Source: Mycobacterium sp. 4858
Lineage (GTDB): Bacteria; Actinomycetota; Actinomycetes; Mycobacteriales; Mycobacteriaceae
DNA length: 64,000 nucleotides
Direction of reading: 5' to 3'
NCBI RefSeq assembly: GCF_900240975.1
Contig: NZ_LT968776.1
Location: 1,612,001-1,676,000, forward strand
Shown here: positions 18,941 to 32,585 of the stretch, piece after piece
Position numbering within the stretch: the first letter of the stretch is position 1
Layout: every line of letters begins with the position of its first letter
The notes under the pieces: model-generated
The model's input: only the letters and a program-made list of their open reading frames with translations
Told to the model about the DNA's origin: nothing
Databases searched by the model: none
Made by a program: the position numbers and the translations under genes

Positions 18941-20430
18941 GGCTTGGTAAGGACGTGACGTGTGCGGTCCTCCATCGTGGGCATCCCGTTGTGACCGCCG
19001 ATGTCCTGGGCGTAGAGACCGACGGCGTAGGCGACGCCGCCGCCGTTGACGCCCAGTGCCGACCGGTCGACGTGTTCGAGGGTGTCGGTCCTCTGGTGAT
19101 AGTTGGGGTCGAAAGGCTGGTCGGCCGTCCCGCCCCAGAGCTTGGCCTGCTCGGCGGACATCTTGGCCTCGGCGCCGGAGAACAGGCCGCCGGCGGGGAC
19201 GCCCGCGAGGGTGAACCCGTCATAGTCGGAGCGGCCGTCGAACGCCGTGTCCTGCGCGGTCTTCCCGGCGGACTTCAGGTAGGCCACCAGCGTGCGCTCG
19301 ATGCCGGCCGACCCCTCGGGTACCACCGGCTGACCGCGGGCGTCGGCAGGCAGCGATTGGTCCCCGTCATAGGTGAAGTAGCCGGGATTGGGCGACGCGA
19401 GCATGTCGAAATTCAGGTACAGCGCAATGCTTTTGAGCGCGGTCAGGTCCAGCGACTCGACGTAGTCGCGCGATCCGATCAGGCCGAGTTCCTCCGCACC
19501 CCAGAACCCGAACCGCACCGCGTTGCGCACCTGCGGCGAACTCCCCAGCCGCAGCGCGGTTTCCAACACGGCCGCCACCCCCGAGCCATTGTCGTTGATG
19601 CCCGGCCCGTCGGGCACGCTGTCCAGGTGTGCGCCCGCCATGACGACGTTGGCCGTCGACCCCGTCTTGGTCTGCGCGATCACGTTGCGGGCCTTGAAGC
19701 TCTGCACGCTCGCGTTCAGCTTGATGGTGGCGGGCCCGGGCCGGGTGCGCAATTGCACGCCCACCGACTTGGTCACGCCCACCACCGGGATCTTGACGTA
19801 TGTGTCCGGCCCCAGGGTGCCACCCATCTTCTGCTCGTCGACGTTGTCGGCGACGATCATCGCGACCGCGCCGTGCTGCGCCGCGACGTCCTCCTTCTGG
19901 GCGAAGGGGCAGGTGCCGCGGTCCACCAGCACCACGGCCCCCTGCACCGGCAGGTTCCCGTAATCCGACGCCGCGCAACCGAGAGCGTTGCTGGCGGGCA
20001 GGGCCACGAGCGGCCCGCTCACCCCGTCCGGCGGGGTCCCGAGGCTGAAGTCGAGCGCGTGCGCCTCCACCTCCACACCACCGACCGTCACCACCGGCTT
20101 GTCCCCGTGGAACACCCGCGCCGAGAACTCGGGGGTGGCCACGTCGAAACCGCTGCCGCGCAACGCGTTTACCACGTAGTCGACGCTGGCCTCGTAACCG
20201 GGGGTGCCCACCGCCCGGGTGCCGTTGTTGGCGTTGGCAATGTCCTGCAGCTTTGCCAGGTGGGCCATCATCGCGTCGGTCGTGACTTTGTCGTGCAACG
20301 CGCCGGCGAACTTGACCGCGTCCGGGTTACCGGTCGCCGGTTGCGCGTGCCGGTGAAAGCAGCCGGCCGAGAATGCGGTCAGGACGACCATGACAAGCGC
20401 CGCCGGGATCGTCGCGCGTTTCTTCACCAT
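18937..20430 (-). CDS. lpqL: Zinc aminopeptidase lipoprotein LpqL
   Basis: A 497-residue envelope lipoprotein (hydrophobic N-terminus, lipobox SAGC, C24). A PA domain (about 140-260, ending near VVGVTKSVG) is inserted ahead of the M28 catalytic domain, which has GAHLDSVPDGPGINDNGSG (His and bridging Asp), FWGAEELGLIGS (catalytic Glu and ligand Glu) and LNFDMLASPN (ligand Asp); the final block is SDYDGF. Length and position match M. tuberculosis LpqL (Rv0418, 500 residues). The ATG at 20430 directly precedes the signal peptide; an open frame about 117 codons longer has no signal sequence. It should trim N-terminal residues from peptides at the cell surface. Confidence 0.9.
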   Translation of the reverse strand: MVKKRATIPAALVMVVLTAFSAGCFHRHAQPATGNPDAVKFAGALHDKVTTDAMMAHLAKLQDIANANNGTRAVGTPGYEASVDYVVNALRGSGFDVATPEFSARVFHGDKPVVTVGGVEVEAHALDFSLGTPPDGVSGPLVALPASNALGCAASDYGNLPVQGAVVLVDRGTCPFAQKEDVAAQHGAVAMIVADNVDEQKMGGTLGPDTYVKIPVVGVTKSVGVQLRTRPGPATIKLNASVQSFKARNVIAQTKTGSTANVVMAGAHLDSVPDGPGINDNGSGVAAVLETALRLGSSPQVRNAVRFGFWGAEELGLIGSRDYVESLDLTALKSIALYLNFDMLASPNPGYFTYDGDQSLPADARGQPVVPEGSAGIERTLVAYLKSAGKTAQDTAFDGRSDYDGFTLAGVPAGGLFSGAEAKMSAEQAKLWGGTADQPFDPNYHQRTDTLEHVDRSALGVNGGGVAYAVGLYAQDIGGHNGMPTMEDRTRHVLTKP

Positions 20431-20483
20431 CGCGCCCCAGGTTAGACCGCGTCGCGAGCGGCCGGGATCAGGACACGGCGGTA

Positions 20484-20909
20484 TCAGACGTAGAGCGCAG
20501 TGAACGGCGCAAAGGGAATGTTGCGCACCACAAACCACGCCGCGACCAGCACCAGCGTCACGACCGCGGCCCAGCGGCGGTGTTGCCAGCTGCGGACGCG
20601 CCTGCCCGCCAGGCGTCCATAGGTCCAGGCGAGGTACGCCCACACCAACAGCACGACGGCCGCCAGGCCCAACGCATTGAACCTGGCGGCCGCCATCAGG
20701 TTGCCGTGCATCAGGGAATACAGCATGCGCAGGCTGCCGCATCCCGGACAGTCGATTCCCAACAGCGCCTTGGTGGGACACACCGGCAGCGGCCCGTTGG
20801 GGGTGGTCGGGTCACCCGCCCAGATGACGGCGCACATCAACGTCGCGGAAGCCGCCACCACCAGGGGTGCTCCCAGACTCTGCGGCGCCGACCCTTGGCG
20901 GGTCACCAT
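20484..20909 (-). CDS. DUF2752 membrane protein
   Basis: A 141-residue membrane protein with three hydrophobic segments (about 15-32, 72-92 and 112-130) and the DUF2752 signature CPTKALLGIDCPGCGSLRML near residues 44-63, in which CPGCGxxR is the conserved core. The family is common in actinobacteria and has no established function. It lies 15 nt downstream of the CD225-like gene on the same strand, and DUF2752 and CD225 proteins are often paired in this phylum. The two probably form a transcription unit, ending before lpqL. Confidence 0.85.
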   Translation of the reverse strand: MVTRQGSAPQSLGAPLVVAASATLMCAVIWAGDPTTPNGPLPVCPTKALLGIDCPGCGSLRMLYSLMHGNLMAAARFNALGLAAVVLLVWAYLAWTYGRLAGRRVRSWQHRRWAAVVTLVLVAAWFVVRNIPFAPFTALYV

Positions 20910-20924
20910 GGTCGCGAACCGGGC

Positions 20925-21260
20925 TTAGAACATCGCGGCGAGTGCCGCGTTGGTGTTCGTGTTGAGCGCGCCGACCGCCATCAAGATGCCGTAGATGATG
21001 GCGACGACGACACCGATGACGGCCGACCAGATCACCCACTTCTTGGCGCTGTCGGCGGATGCCTGTGCCTCGGCGTAACGACCCTGTGCCCAAAGACCAT
21101 TGACTTGGCTGGACTTGACGATCGCCACGATCCCGAACGGGAGGCAACAGAACAGGGTCACCAGGATCGACCACACCAAGTAGTTGTTCGGCGCCTGCCC
21201 GGCGGGCTGCTGCGGCGGATAACCAGGCGGCGGAGGGGGTGGTGCCGGCGGTTGGGTCAT
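20925..21260 (-). CDS. CD225/dispanin-family small membrane protein
   Basis: A 111-residue protein with a Pro-rich N-terminus (MTQPPAPPPPPPGYPPQQ), then the CD225 core: NNYLVWSILVTLFCCLPFGIV, the conserved loop with S-x-Q-V-N-GLW and GRYAEAQASADSAKKW, and a second hydrophobic segment IWSAVIGVVVAIIYGILM. These two helices and the AEAxxxSxxAKxW motif define the family, which includes mammalian interferon-induced transmembrane proteins. Bacterial members are uncharacterised; a membrane-shaping role is only suggested by the eukaryotic relatives. It heads a two-gene unit with the DUF2752 gene. Confidence 0.88.
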   Translation of the reverse strand: MTQPPAPPPPPPGYPPQQPAGQAPNNYLVWSILVTLFCCLPFGIVAIVKSSQVNGLWAQGRYAEAQASADSAKKWVIWSAVIGVVVAIIYGILMAVGALNTNTNAALAAMF

Positions 21261-21460
21261 GAATTCTCCAGTCCCGAGAAGTTAGCTGGCGTGAAGCGGT
21301 GCTAACCATACCCGAGCACAGTCGCGGCGGCACTAGCAATTTGAAAATCCGCTTTTGAACCGCCGGCGCGCGGCGCACGCCCTCCCGCGAGGGTTTCCCG
21401 GCCAGGGCGGGCCGGCCACGCGAAAACAATTGACGGTCATGACCTTTCGGAACGGCCGTT

Positions 21461-21475
21461 GCGTGACCGTCACGC
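21461..21475. promoter_or_regulatory. Palindrome GCGTGACCGTCACGC, candidate operator
   Basis: Arms GCGTGAC (21461-21467) and GTCACGC (21469-21475) are exact inverted repeats around a single C. The site is 49 nt upstream of the -35-like hexamer for the secreted-protein gene and on the far side from the CD225 gene start at 21260. No regulator can be named. Confidence 0.35.
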
Positions 21476-21523
21476 TGCGGCGTCGAGAAGGATGCCCAGA
21501 CAGACAATTTCCAGCGGAATGTG

Positions 21524-21551
21524 TTGCTTTGTCACGACATAGCTCTACGAT
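21524..21551 (+). promoter_or_regulatory. Candidate promoter of the secreted-protein pair
   Basis: TTGCTT (21524-21529) and TACGAT (21546-21551) lie 16 nt apart, a reasonable SigA-type pair. The expected start near 21558 would leave a leader of about 60 nt before the ATG at 21620, which has AGGAGT at 21608-21613. Confidence 0.4.
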
Positions 21552-21619
21552 CCCTAGTTAGCGGAAGCGTGTTTCTCCGGTGAGCGACGCCGGTTCGACA
21601 ACCGCCTAGGAGTCACAGG

Positions 21620-22147
21620 ATGTTGCATCCCAGCAACGCGCTGCGGACCGCGACTGCCGCGGTGCTGGCGGGCGCTGTCGCCTTAGCGGGCACGGGCACC
21701 GCAACCGCGGATCCCGCCAATGCGGGTAGCCCGTCGGACGTCAACACGCTCGCGGCGTCGCTGTCGAAGGGATATGGGCTGAACAACTGCACTCCCCAGA
21801 GCGTCACCACCGGCGAGCTGGCGTCGCTGACCTGCGCGCAGAGCCCCGACCCGAGCGGCCCGGTCCAGGCCAAGTACATCCTGTTCAACAACGCCGACAA
21901 CCTGGCCGGCTCATTCAAGGCGAGCATCAAAGACGACGTGCTGGGCACGTGCGGCGACAGCGGCCAGTCCCCCACCAACTGGCACCAGGGCAGCAACAGC
22001 GGCAACGCCGGCCAGGTGGCGTGTGGGACGTATCAGAACGCCGCCGAGATCATCTGGACCACGGACTCGAAGAACATCTTGAGCTACATCCGCGGGTCCA
22101 ACACCGACGCCGCGGCGCTGTACCAGTGGTGGCGCGCCAACGGCTGA
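21620..22147 (+). CDS. Secreted four-cysteine protein, copy 1
   Basis: A 175-residue protein with a Sec signal peptide (residues 1-31, cleavage likely after TATA or ATADP). The mature part contains SKGYGLNNC near its start and four Cys in the pattern NNC, LTC, GTC and VAC, suggesting two disulfides, and ends ALYQWWRANG. The next gene is a clear paralogue with the same four Cys and the same motifs. AGGAGT lies 6 nt before the ATG. I recognise this as a mycobacterial secreted protein type but cannot assign a function; there is no catalytic motif and no lipobox. Confidence 0.8.
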   Translation: MLHPSNALRTATAAVLAGAVALAGTGTATADPANAGSPSDVNTLAASLSKGYGLNNCTPQSVTTGELASLTCAQSPDPSGPVQAKYILFNNADNLAGSFKASIKDDVLGTCGDSGQSPTNWHQGSNSGNAGQVACGTYQNAAEIIWTTDSKNILSYIRGSNTDAAALYQWWRANG

Positions 22148-22212
22148 CGTTCTTAGTTGGGGGGCAACGGGTTTCTGCATCACCCATCCATCAACCGCAG
22201 GGAGTCAACGAA

Positions 22213-22734
22213 ATGTCACATCTCACCACCGCGCTGCGAGCCGTGTCGGCGGCGCTCTTCACCGGCAGCCTGGCTCTGGCGGGTAGCGCACCCGCGCTCG
22301 CCGAACCCAACACCGGCAGCGCGGCCGACATGAACACGCTGGCCGCCAATCTCTCGAAGGGTTACGGCCTCAACAACTGCAAGCCGCAGGAGTTGACCGA
22401 ATCCGGCGAACTGGCCGAGCTGCTGTGCGGGCAGAGCCCCGACCCCAGCGGACCGGGCTCCGGTGTCTACGCCCTCTTCTCCAACGGCACGAATCTGGCC
22501 TCGGCGTTCAGTTCCACCATCAAGGACGTGTCGCTGGCCGCGTGCGGGGACGCCGGGCAGTCGCCGGGGACCTGGAAGCAGAACGGCCAGACGGGCGGGC
22601 AGATCGCCTGCGGCACCTACAAGAACTACGCGACGTTGACCTGGACCACCGACGCCAAGAACGTGCTGGGCCACCTCACCTCGTCCAACGCCGACGTCAA
22701 CGCGCTCTACCAGTGGTGGCGCACGAACGGCTGA
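22213..22734 (+). CDS. Secreted four-cysteine protein, copy 2
   Basis: A 173-residue paralogue of the preceding gene, with a signal peptide ending near PALAEP and the same landmarks: SKGYGLNNC, a C-GQSPDPSGP segment, AACGDAGQSP, IACGTYKN, WTTDAKNVL and the tail ALYQWWRTNG. All four Cys are kept, whereas linkers differ. GGGAGT lies just upstream of the ATG at 22213. The 65-nt gap from copy 1 holds no obvious promoter, so one transcript is likely. Such tandem conservation suggests that both copies are used, perhaps as a pair or as antigenic variants; function is unknown. Confidence 0.8.
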   Translation: MSHLTTALRAVSAALFTGSLALAGSAPALAEPNTGSAADMNTLAANLSKGYGLNNCKPQELTESGELAELLCGQSPDPSGPGSGVYALFSNGTNLASAFSSTIKDVSLAACGDAGQSPGTWKQNGQTGGQIACGTYKNYATLTWTTDAKNVLGHLTSSNADVNALYQWWRTNG

Positions 22735-22738
22735 CCCG

Positions 22739-24438
<1,700 letters not shown>

Positions 24439-24442
<4 letters not shown>

Positions 24443-25449
24443 GACCGAACTCCGACGGGGGCCAGTTGGGAGAGGATTTCTTCCGCGGTCCACGGCGCCA
24501 GCAGGAACCCGGACCGGCCGTGTCCGCCGGCGACCAGGGTTCGCTCGTCGAGGCGCCGCACCAGCGGCAGGTTATCGGGTGTCATCGGGCGCAGCCCGGC
24601 GGCGCACTCGGCCAGCTCGTACTCGCCCAGCGCCGGCAAGACCGCGCAGGCGTCGTCGAGCAGGTCGCGCACTCCGGAGACGACCGGGGCGGTGTCGCGC
24701 CCATGCTCGTACTGGGTGGCCCCGACCACCACCCCGTCGGCGCGCGGAACCAGGTAGACCTGCCGCCCGCGCACCCGGGCGCGAATGACGCGCTGCGGCA
24801 CCGGCATACACCCGCGCCGCCAGCGCAGGCGCAGCACCTCCCCCTTGACCGGCCGCACGGGCAGGCCCGGCCACAACGCGGGGGCGTCGATGCCGTTGGC
24901 GATCACCACCGCGTCGCCGTCGACCGTTAGGTCGTGCGCAGGCCCCGCCCAGCGCACCCCGAGGCGCTCGCACTCCGCCGAGAGGGCTTGCAGCACCGCG
25001 CGGTTGTCCACCGCCAGCTCGGTGGGCGCCCGAAAGCCGTGCCGGATGCCCTGGGCCAGCTGCGGTTCCAGATCCCTGGCGGCCGACTCCCAGACCACCG
25101 GATGCCCCTGCTCGGACAGCCAGTCGGCGACGGTGCGCAGGTCCGCGACGTCGGCCCGGTCGACGGCCACCACCAGCGATTCCCGGGCGGTGACCACCTG
25201 CGGCGGCAGGCCGTCGAGGAAGCCCTCGCGCCACAGCCGCAGCGACTCGCACCCGAGCCGCAACAGCCGTTCCTCACCGGGCCAGCCCTCGCTGTGCGGG
25301 GCCAGCATGCCGCCGGCCACCCAGGACGCGCCCTGGTCGGTGGTGCGGTGCACGCGCACCGACCACCCGGCCTGCGCGGCGCGGCGCGCCACCGCCAGCC
25401 CGATGACGCCGCCGCCGATGACGGCCAGCGACCCAAGGTCTGTCGGCAT
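24439..25449 (-). CDS. thiO: Glycine oxidase ThiO
   Basis: A 336-residue FAD-dependent amine oxidase of the DAO family that oxidises glycine to the imine used by ThiG. The N-terminal Rossmann motif is LAVIGGGVIGLAVARRAAQAG; later segments include ASWVAGGMLAPHSEGW, GEVLRLRWRRG and the C-terminal GGHGRSGFLLAPWTAE. The ATG at 25449 has GGGAGG (25461-25456) 6 nt upstream. The frame continues into the TPP riboswitch, so longer starts are wrong. The stop overlaps thiS by 4 nt. Confidence 0.95.
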
Positions 25450-25455
25450 TCCTGG

Positions 25456-25543
25456 CCTCCCTTCGCCGGCATGACCCGGATCAGGTGTGACGGTAAGGGC
25501 AGGCGCGCCCACTCTCAGACCCCGTTCCCGGGACTCCCGTGTC
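25456..25543 (-). ncRNA. TPP riboswitch upstream of thiO
   Basis: Reading the minus strand, GGGGTCTGAGAGTGGG (CTGAGA at 25518-25513) and CACCTGATCCGGGTCATGCC then GGCGAAGGGAGG form the two conserved halves of a THI element. The GGGAGG at 25461-25456 is both the aptamer's last segment and the thiO Shine-Dalgarno sequence, so control is probably at translation. The aptamer has no counterpart on the plus strand for the divergent thiE gene. Confidence 0.93.
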
Positions 25544-25586
25544 TGCAAGTTCTTCGGCTCCCACGCTAGCGCGCTAGCGTCGCGGT

Positions 25587-26258
25587 GTGCATCAGCGAGT
25601 TTCCCGGCTGGCCGCGGCGCGGCTCTACCTCTGCACCGACGCGCGCCGGGAGCGTGGCGATCTGGCCCAGTTCGCCGACGCCGCCCTGGCCGGCGGGGTC
25701 GACATCATCCAGCTGCGCGACAAGGGCTCGCCGGGTGAGCAGCGGTTCGGGCCGCTCGAGGCGCGCGAGGAACTGGCCGCGTGCGAGATTCTGGCCGACG
25801 CGGCCCGACGGCACGGCGCCCTGTTCGCGGTCAACGACCGGGCGGACATCGCCCGCGCGGCCGGCGCCGACGTGCTGCACCTCGGGCAGGGCGACCTGCC
25901 ACTGGACGTCGCGCGCGGGATCGTCGGCCCGGACACGCTGCTCGGCCTGTCCAGCCACGACGCCGGCCAGGCCGCCGCCGCGGCCACCGGGGTGGCCGAC
26001 TATTTCTGCGTCGGCCCGTGCTGGCCCACCCCGACCAAGCCGGGCCGCGAGGCGCCGGGCCTGGGGCTGGTGCGGACCGCCGCCCGGCTCGGCACCGAGA
26101 AACCGGGGTTCGCGATCGGCGGGATAGACGAGCAGCGGCTGCGGGAGGTGCTCGCGGCCGGCGCCCGCCGCATCGTGGTGGTGCGCGCGATCACCGCGGC
26201 CGCCGACCCGCGGGCCGCGGCGCAACGGCTCAGCTCAGCGCTTGCAGCAGCGAGTTGA
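25587..26258 (+). CDS. thiE: Thiamine-phosphate synthase ThiE
   Basis: A 223-residue TIM-barrel enzyme that joins HMP-PP and thiazole phosphate to thiamine monophosphate. Family segments include [45 protein letters not shown] and [11 protein letters not shown]. It starts at GTG 25587, 138 nt from the divergent thiO start. No riboswitch reads in this direction, so regulation differs from that of the thiO operon. Its 3' end overlaps the convergent mutT3 gene by 29 nt. Confidence 0.94.
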   Translation: MHQRVSRLAAARLYLCTDARRERGDLAQFADAALAGGVDIIQLRDKGSPGEQRFGPLEAREELAACEILADAARRHGALFAVNDRADIARAAGADVLHLGQGDLPLDVARGIVGPDTLLGLSSHDAGQAAAAATGVADYFCVGPCWPTPTKPGREAPGLGLVRTAARLGTEKPGFAIGGIDEQRLREVLAAGARRIVVVRAITAAADPRAAAQRLSSALAAAS

Positions 26259-26856
26259 TCCGGGGATGCATGGGCGTCTGGTCGGCGTCACCCGGCACGC
26301 ACCAGACGAACACGCCGGACTCGATCTCGAACGTGCGGGGCAGGTGCCGCCGCCGCTCGTCGGCGTGATCCAGCGGCACCAGCGCCGTCGCCGTGCGCAG
26401 CCGGTGCCAGCTCGCCGCGAAGCCGGGATGCAACGGCAGCCCGGCCACCTCCTCCTCGGCGACCCAGCGCATCTCGGCGCTCTCCCCGTTGGGCACGGTG
26501 TGCAGCAACTCGGGCGCGTCGGCGACCACCGTGGTGTAGGTCCAGCGCGCCCCGCCGAGCCCCGCGATGTCGGCGGTGACCACCGTCGAGCGCACGGTCA
26601 CCAGCTCGCCTGCCAGCCCGGCCTCCTCATGGGCCTCGCGGACCGCGGTCTCCTCCGGCGTCTCGTGGCTGTCGCGGGCACCGCCCGGCAGGCCCCAGGT
26701 GCCGCCTTGATGGCTCCACACCGCGCGATGCTGCAGCAGCACCGCGGGGGTGCCGTCGGGCCGGGGGGCCCGCAGCAGCAGACCGGCCGCACCGAAGCGG
26801 CCCCAGTACGGGGTGCCGCTGCTGGAAACCACCCAACCGTCGCCGTCGCCGTGCAC
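26230..26856 (-). CDS. mutT3: Nudix hydrolase MutT3
   Basis: A 208-residue Nudix protein. The Nudix box is complete: [20 protein letters not shown] followed by HEEAGL, fitting GX5EX7REUXEEXGU. Proteins of this subgroup hydrolyse oxidised or damaged nucleoside di- and triphosphates and so prevent mutation. Position between thiE and glnX matches M. tuberculosis Rv0413 (mutT3). The ATG at 26856 is preferred. It is divergent from glnX with 134 nt between, which must contain both promoters; a TATAGA at 26938-26943 is a possible -10 for glnX but lacks a good -35. Confidence 0.9.
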   Translation of the reverse strand: MHGDGDGWVVSSSGTPYWGRFGAAGLLLRAPRPDGTPAVLLQHRAVWSHQGGTWGLPGGARDSHETPEETAVREAHEEAGLAGELVTVRSTVVTADIAGLGGARWTYTTVVADAPELLHTVPNGESAEMRWVAEEEVAGLPLHPGFAASWHRLRTATALVPLDHADERRRHLPRTFEIESGVFVWCVPGDADQTPMHPRINSLLQALS

Positions 26857-26990
26857 GGGTTTCAGGATATGCGCGTGATCGCCTGGTCAATCGGTCTGCC
26901 TCCACCCATCAGGCGGAACATTCTCTTAGAATTCGCTTATAGAGTTGGTGCAGCGTTCCAGTGGCCGCGAAAGATGAGGGCTGATAACAC

Positions 26991-31572
<4,582 letters not shown>

Positions 31573-31593
31573 GTTTCGTCCGCCCCTTGCGCG

Positions 31594-31674
31594 ATCGCGT
31601 GTGCGTCTAGGGCGGCGACACGCCGTACCGCCCCGCCCTGGGCGCACACTCAAAGCCGTGAGCGCACACGCGAT
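31594..31674. terminator. Nested inverted repeats between convergent pknG and DUF559 genes
   Basis: A 17-nt arm GTGTGCGTCTAGGGCGG (31599-31615) pairs with CCGCCCTGGGCGCACAC (31633-31649) with two mismatches. The same left region, ATCGCGTGTGCG (31594-31605), can instead pair perfectly with CGCACACGCGAT (31663-31674). It lies 22 nt after the pknG stop and reaches into the last codons of the opposing gene, so a bidirectional terminator without a U-tract is likely. Confidence 0.55.
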
Positions 31675-32501
31675 TCGCCCAGCGCGGCACGAACCCGCCG
31701 CACGATAGCGGCGGGCCGGTCCTCCGCGACCACCCGCACAACGATCCACCCCATCCGCTCCAGCGTTTCCCTCCGCCGAATGTCCTTGACGTATTGCCTT
31801 CTGTCGGTTCGGTGTTGGTCGCCGTCGTACTCGACGGCGACCATGGGCTCCTCCCAGCCCAGATCCAGGAAGGCGAACGGGATGCCGTCGGCATCCAACA
31901 CCGGTATCTGGGTCCGCGGCCGCGGCAGACCGGCGTCGATCAGGAGTAGCCGCAGGTAGCTCTCCCTGGGCGACTGCGCGCCGGCGTCGACCAGGTCTAG
32001 CGCTGTCTCCAATCGCCGCAGGCCCGGTGAGCCCGGGTGGCACCGCGCGACGCGCAGCACGTCGTCGGCCTTGAAGCCCGTCGCCCTGGCCAACGCGTCG
32101 AGGCGCGCCACGGCCGAGCGCACGGCCCCGCGCCTGCCGATGTCGAAGGCGGTGCGTTCGGGCGTGCTGACGGTGTACCCGCCGATGCTCTGCGTCTCGC
32201 CGTCCCGCAGCGCGGCGCGCCGCGTCAGCACCCCGATGGGTGCCCGGGGATTCGTGTGCACCAGCTCGACGGGCACGCTGTCGGGGATCCATTCGGTGCC
32301 ATGCAGTCTGGCGGCGGCGGCCCCGACGATCGTCGCCCGACGCCCCGACCACAGCCAGGCCGCCAGGATCCGGGTCTCCAGCGATGGCTCGGCGTCGCTC
32401 GAGGCGTAGACGTTCGGGAACACGGCGCGATAGCGCGTTCTCAGCTGATGCCGGGTCACCACCCCGGCCGCCAGCGCCTCGGTGCCGATGAACGGATCCA
32501 T
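31650..32501 (-). CDS. DUF559 / restriction-endonuclease-like protein with AbiEi-like N-terminus
   Basis: A 283-residue protein. The N-terminal part (GVVTRHQLRTRYRAVFPNVY) resembles winged-helix AbiEi-type antitoxin regions. The C-terminal part is DUF559 of the PD-(D/E)XK superfamily: PFAFLDLGWEEPMVAVEYDGD followed by QHRTDRRQYVKDIRRRETLERMGW, with the D...E-x-D catalytic layout. The ATG at 32501 is chosen; an ORF continuing to 33719 is the antisense shadow of the DUF1800 gene. Many mycobacterial genomes carry several copies of this family. Function is unproven; defence or repair is a guess from the fold. Confidence 0.75.
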   Translation of the reverse strand: MDPFIGTEALAAGVVTRHQLRTRYRAVFPNVYASSDAEPSLETRILAAWLWSGRRATIVGAAAARLHGTEWIPDSVPVELVHTNPRAPIGVLTRRAALRDGETQSIGGYTVSTPERTAFDIGRRGAVRSAVARLDALARATGFKADDVLRVARCHPGSPGLRRLETALDLVDAGAQSPRESYLRLLLIDAGLPRPRTQIPVLDADGIPFAFLDLGWEEPMVAVEYDGDQHRTDRRQYVKDIRRRETLERMGWIVVRVVAEDRPAAIVRRVRAALGESRVRSRL

Positions 32502-32585
32502 GCCGGGAACGCTCGCACGCGCGCGGCTGAACACGTGTGCGCCCATCCACAGCGAAAACATAGGTATATGCCGCACAGTTGACGC

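Larger units (their letters stand above)
21261..21619. other. Intergenic region between CD225 gene and secreted-protein pair
   Basis: These 359 bases separate divergent genes. I see a 7-bp-arm perfect palindrome (21461-21475) and one promoter-like pair (21524-21551) reading into the secreted-protein gene. Short open frames here lack codon bias or family similarity, so I call no gene. Confidence 0.5.

Noticed and set aside
25450..25548. N-terminal extension of ThiO
   Set aside because: It would be translated from the TPP aptamer; the ATG at 25449 has a proper ribosome-binding site and begins the flavin-binding fold.
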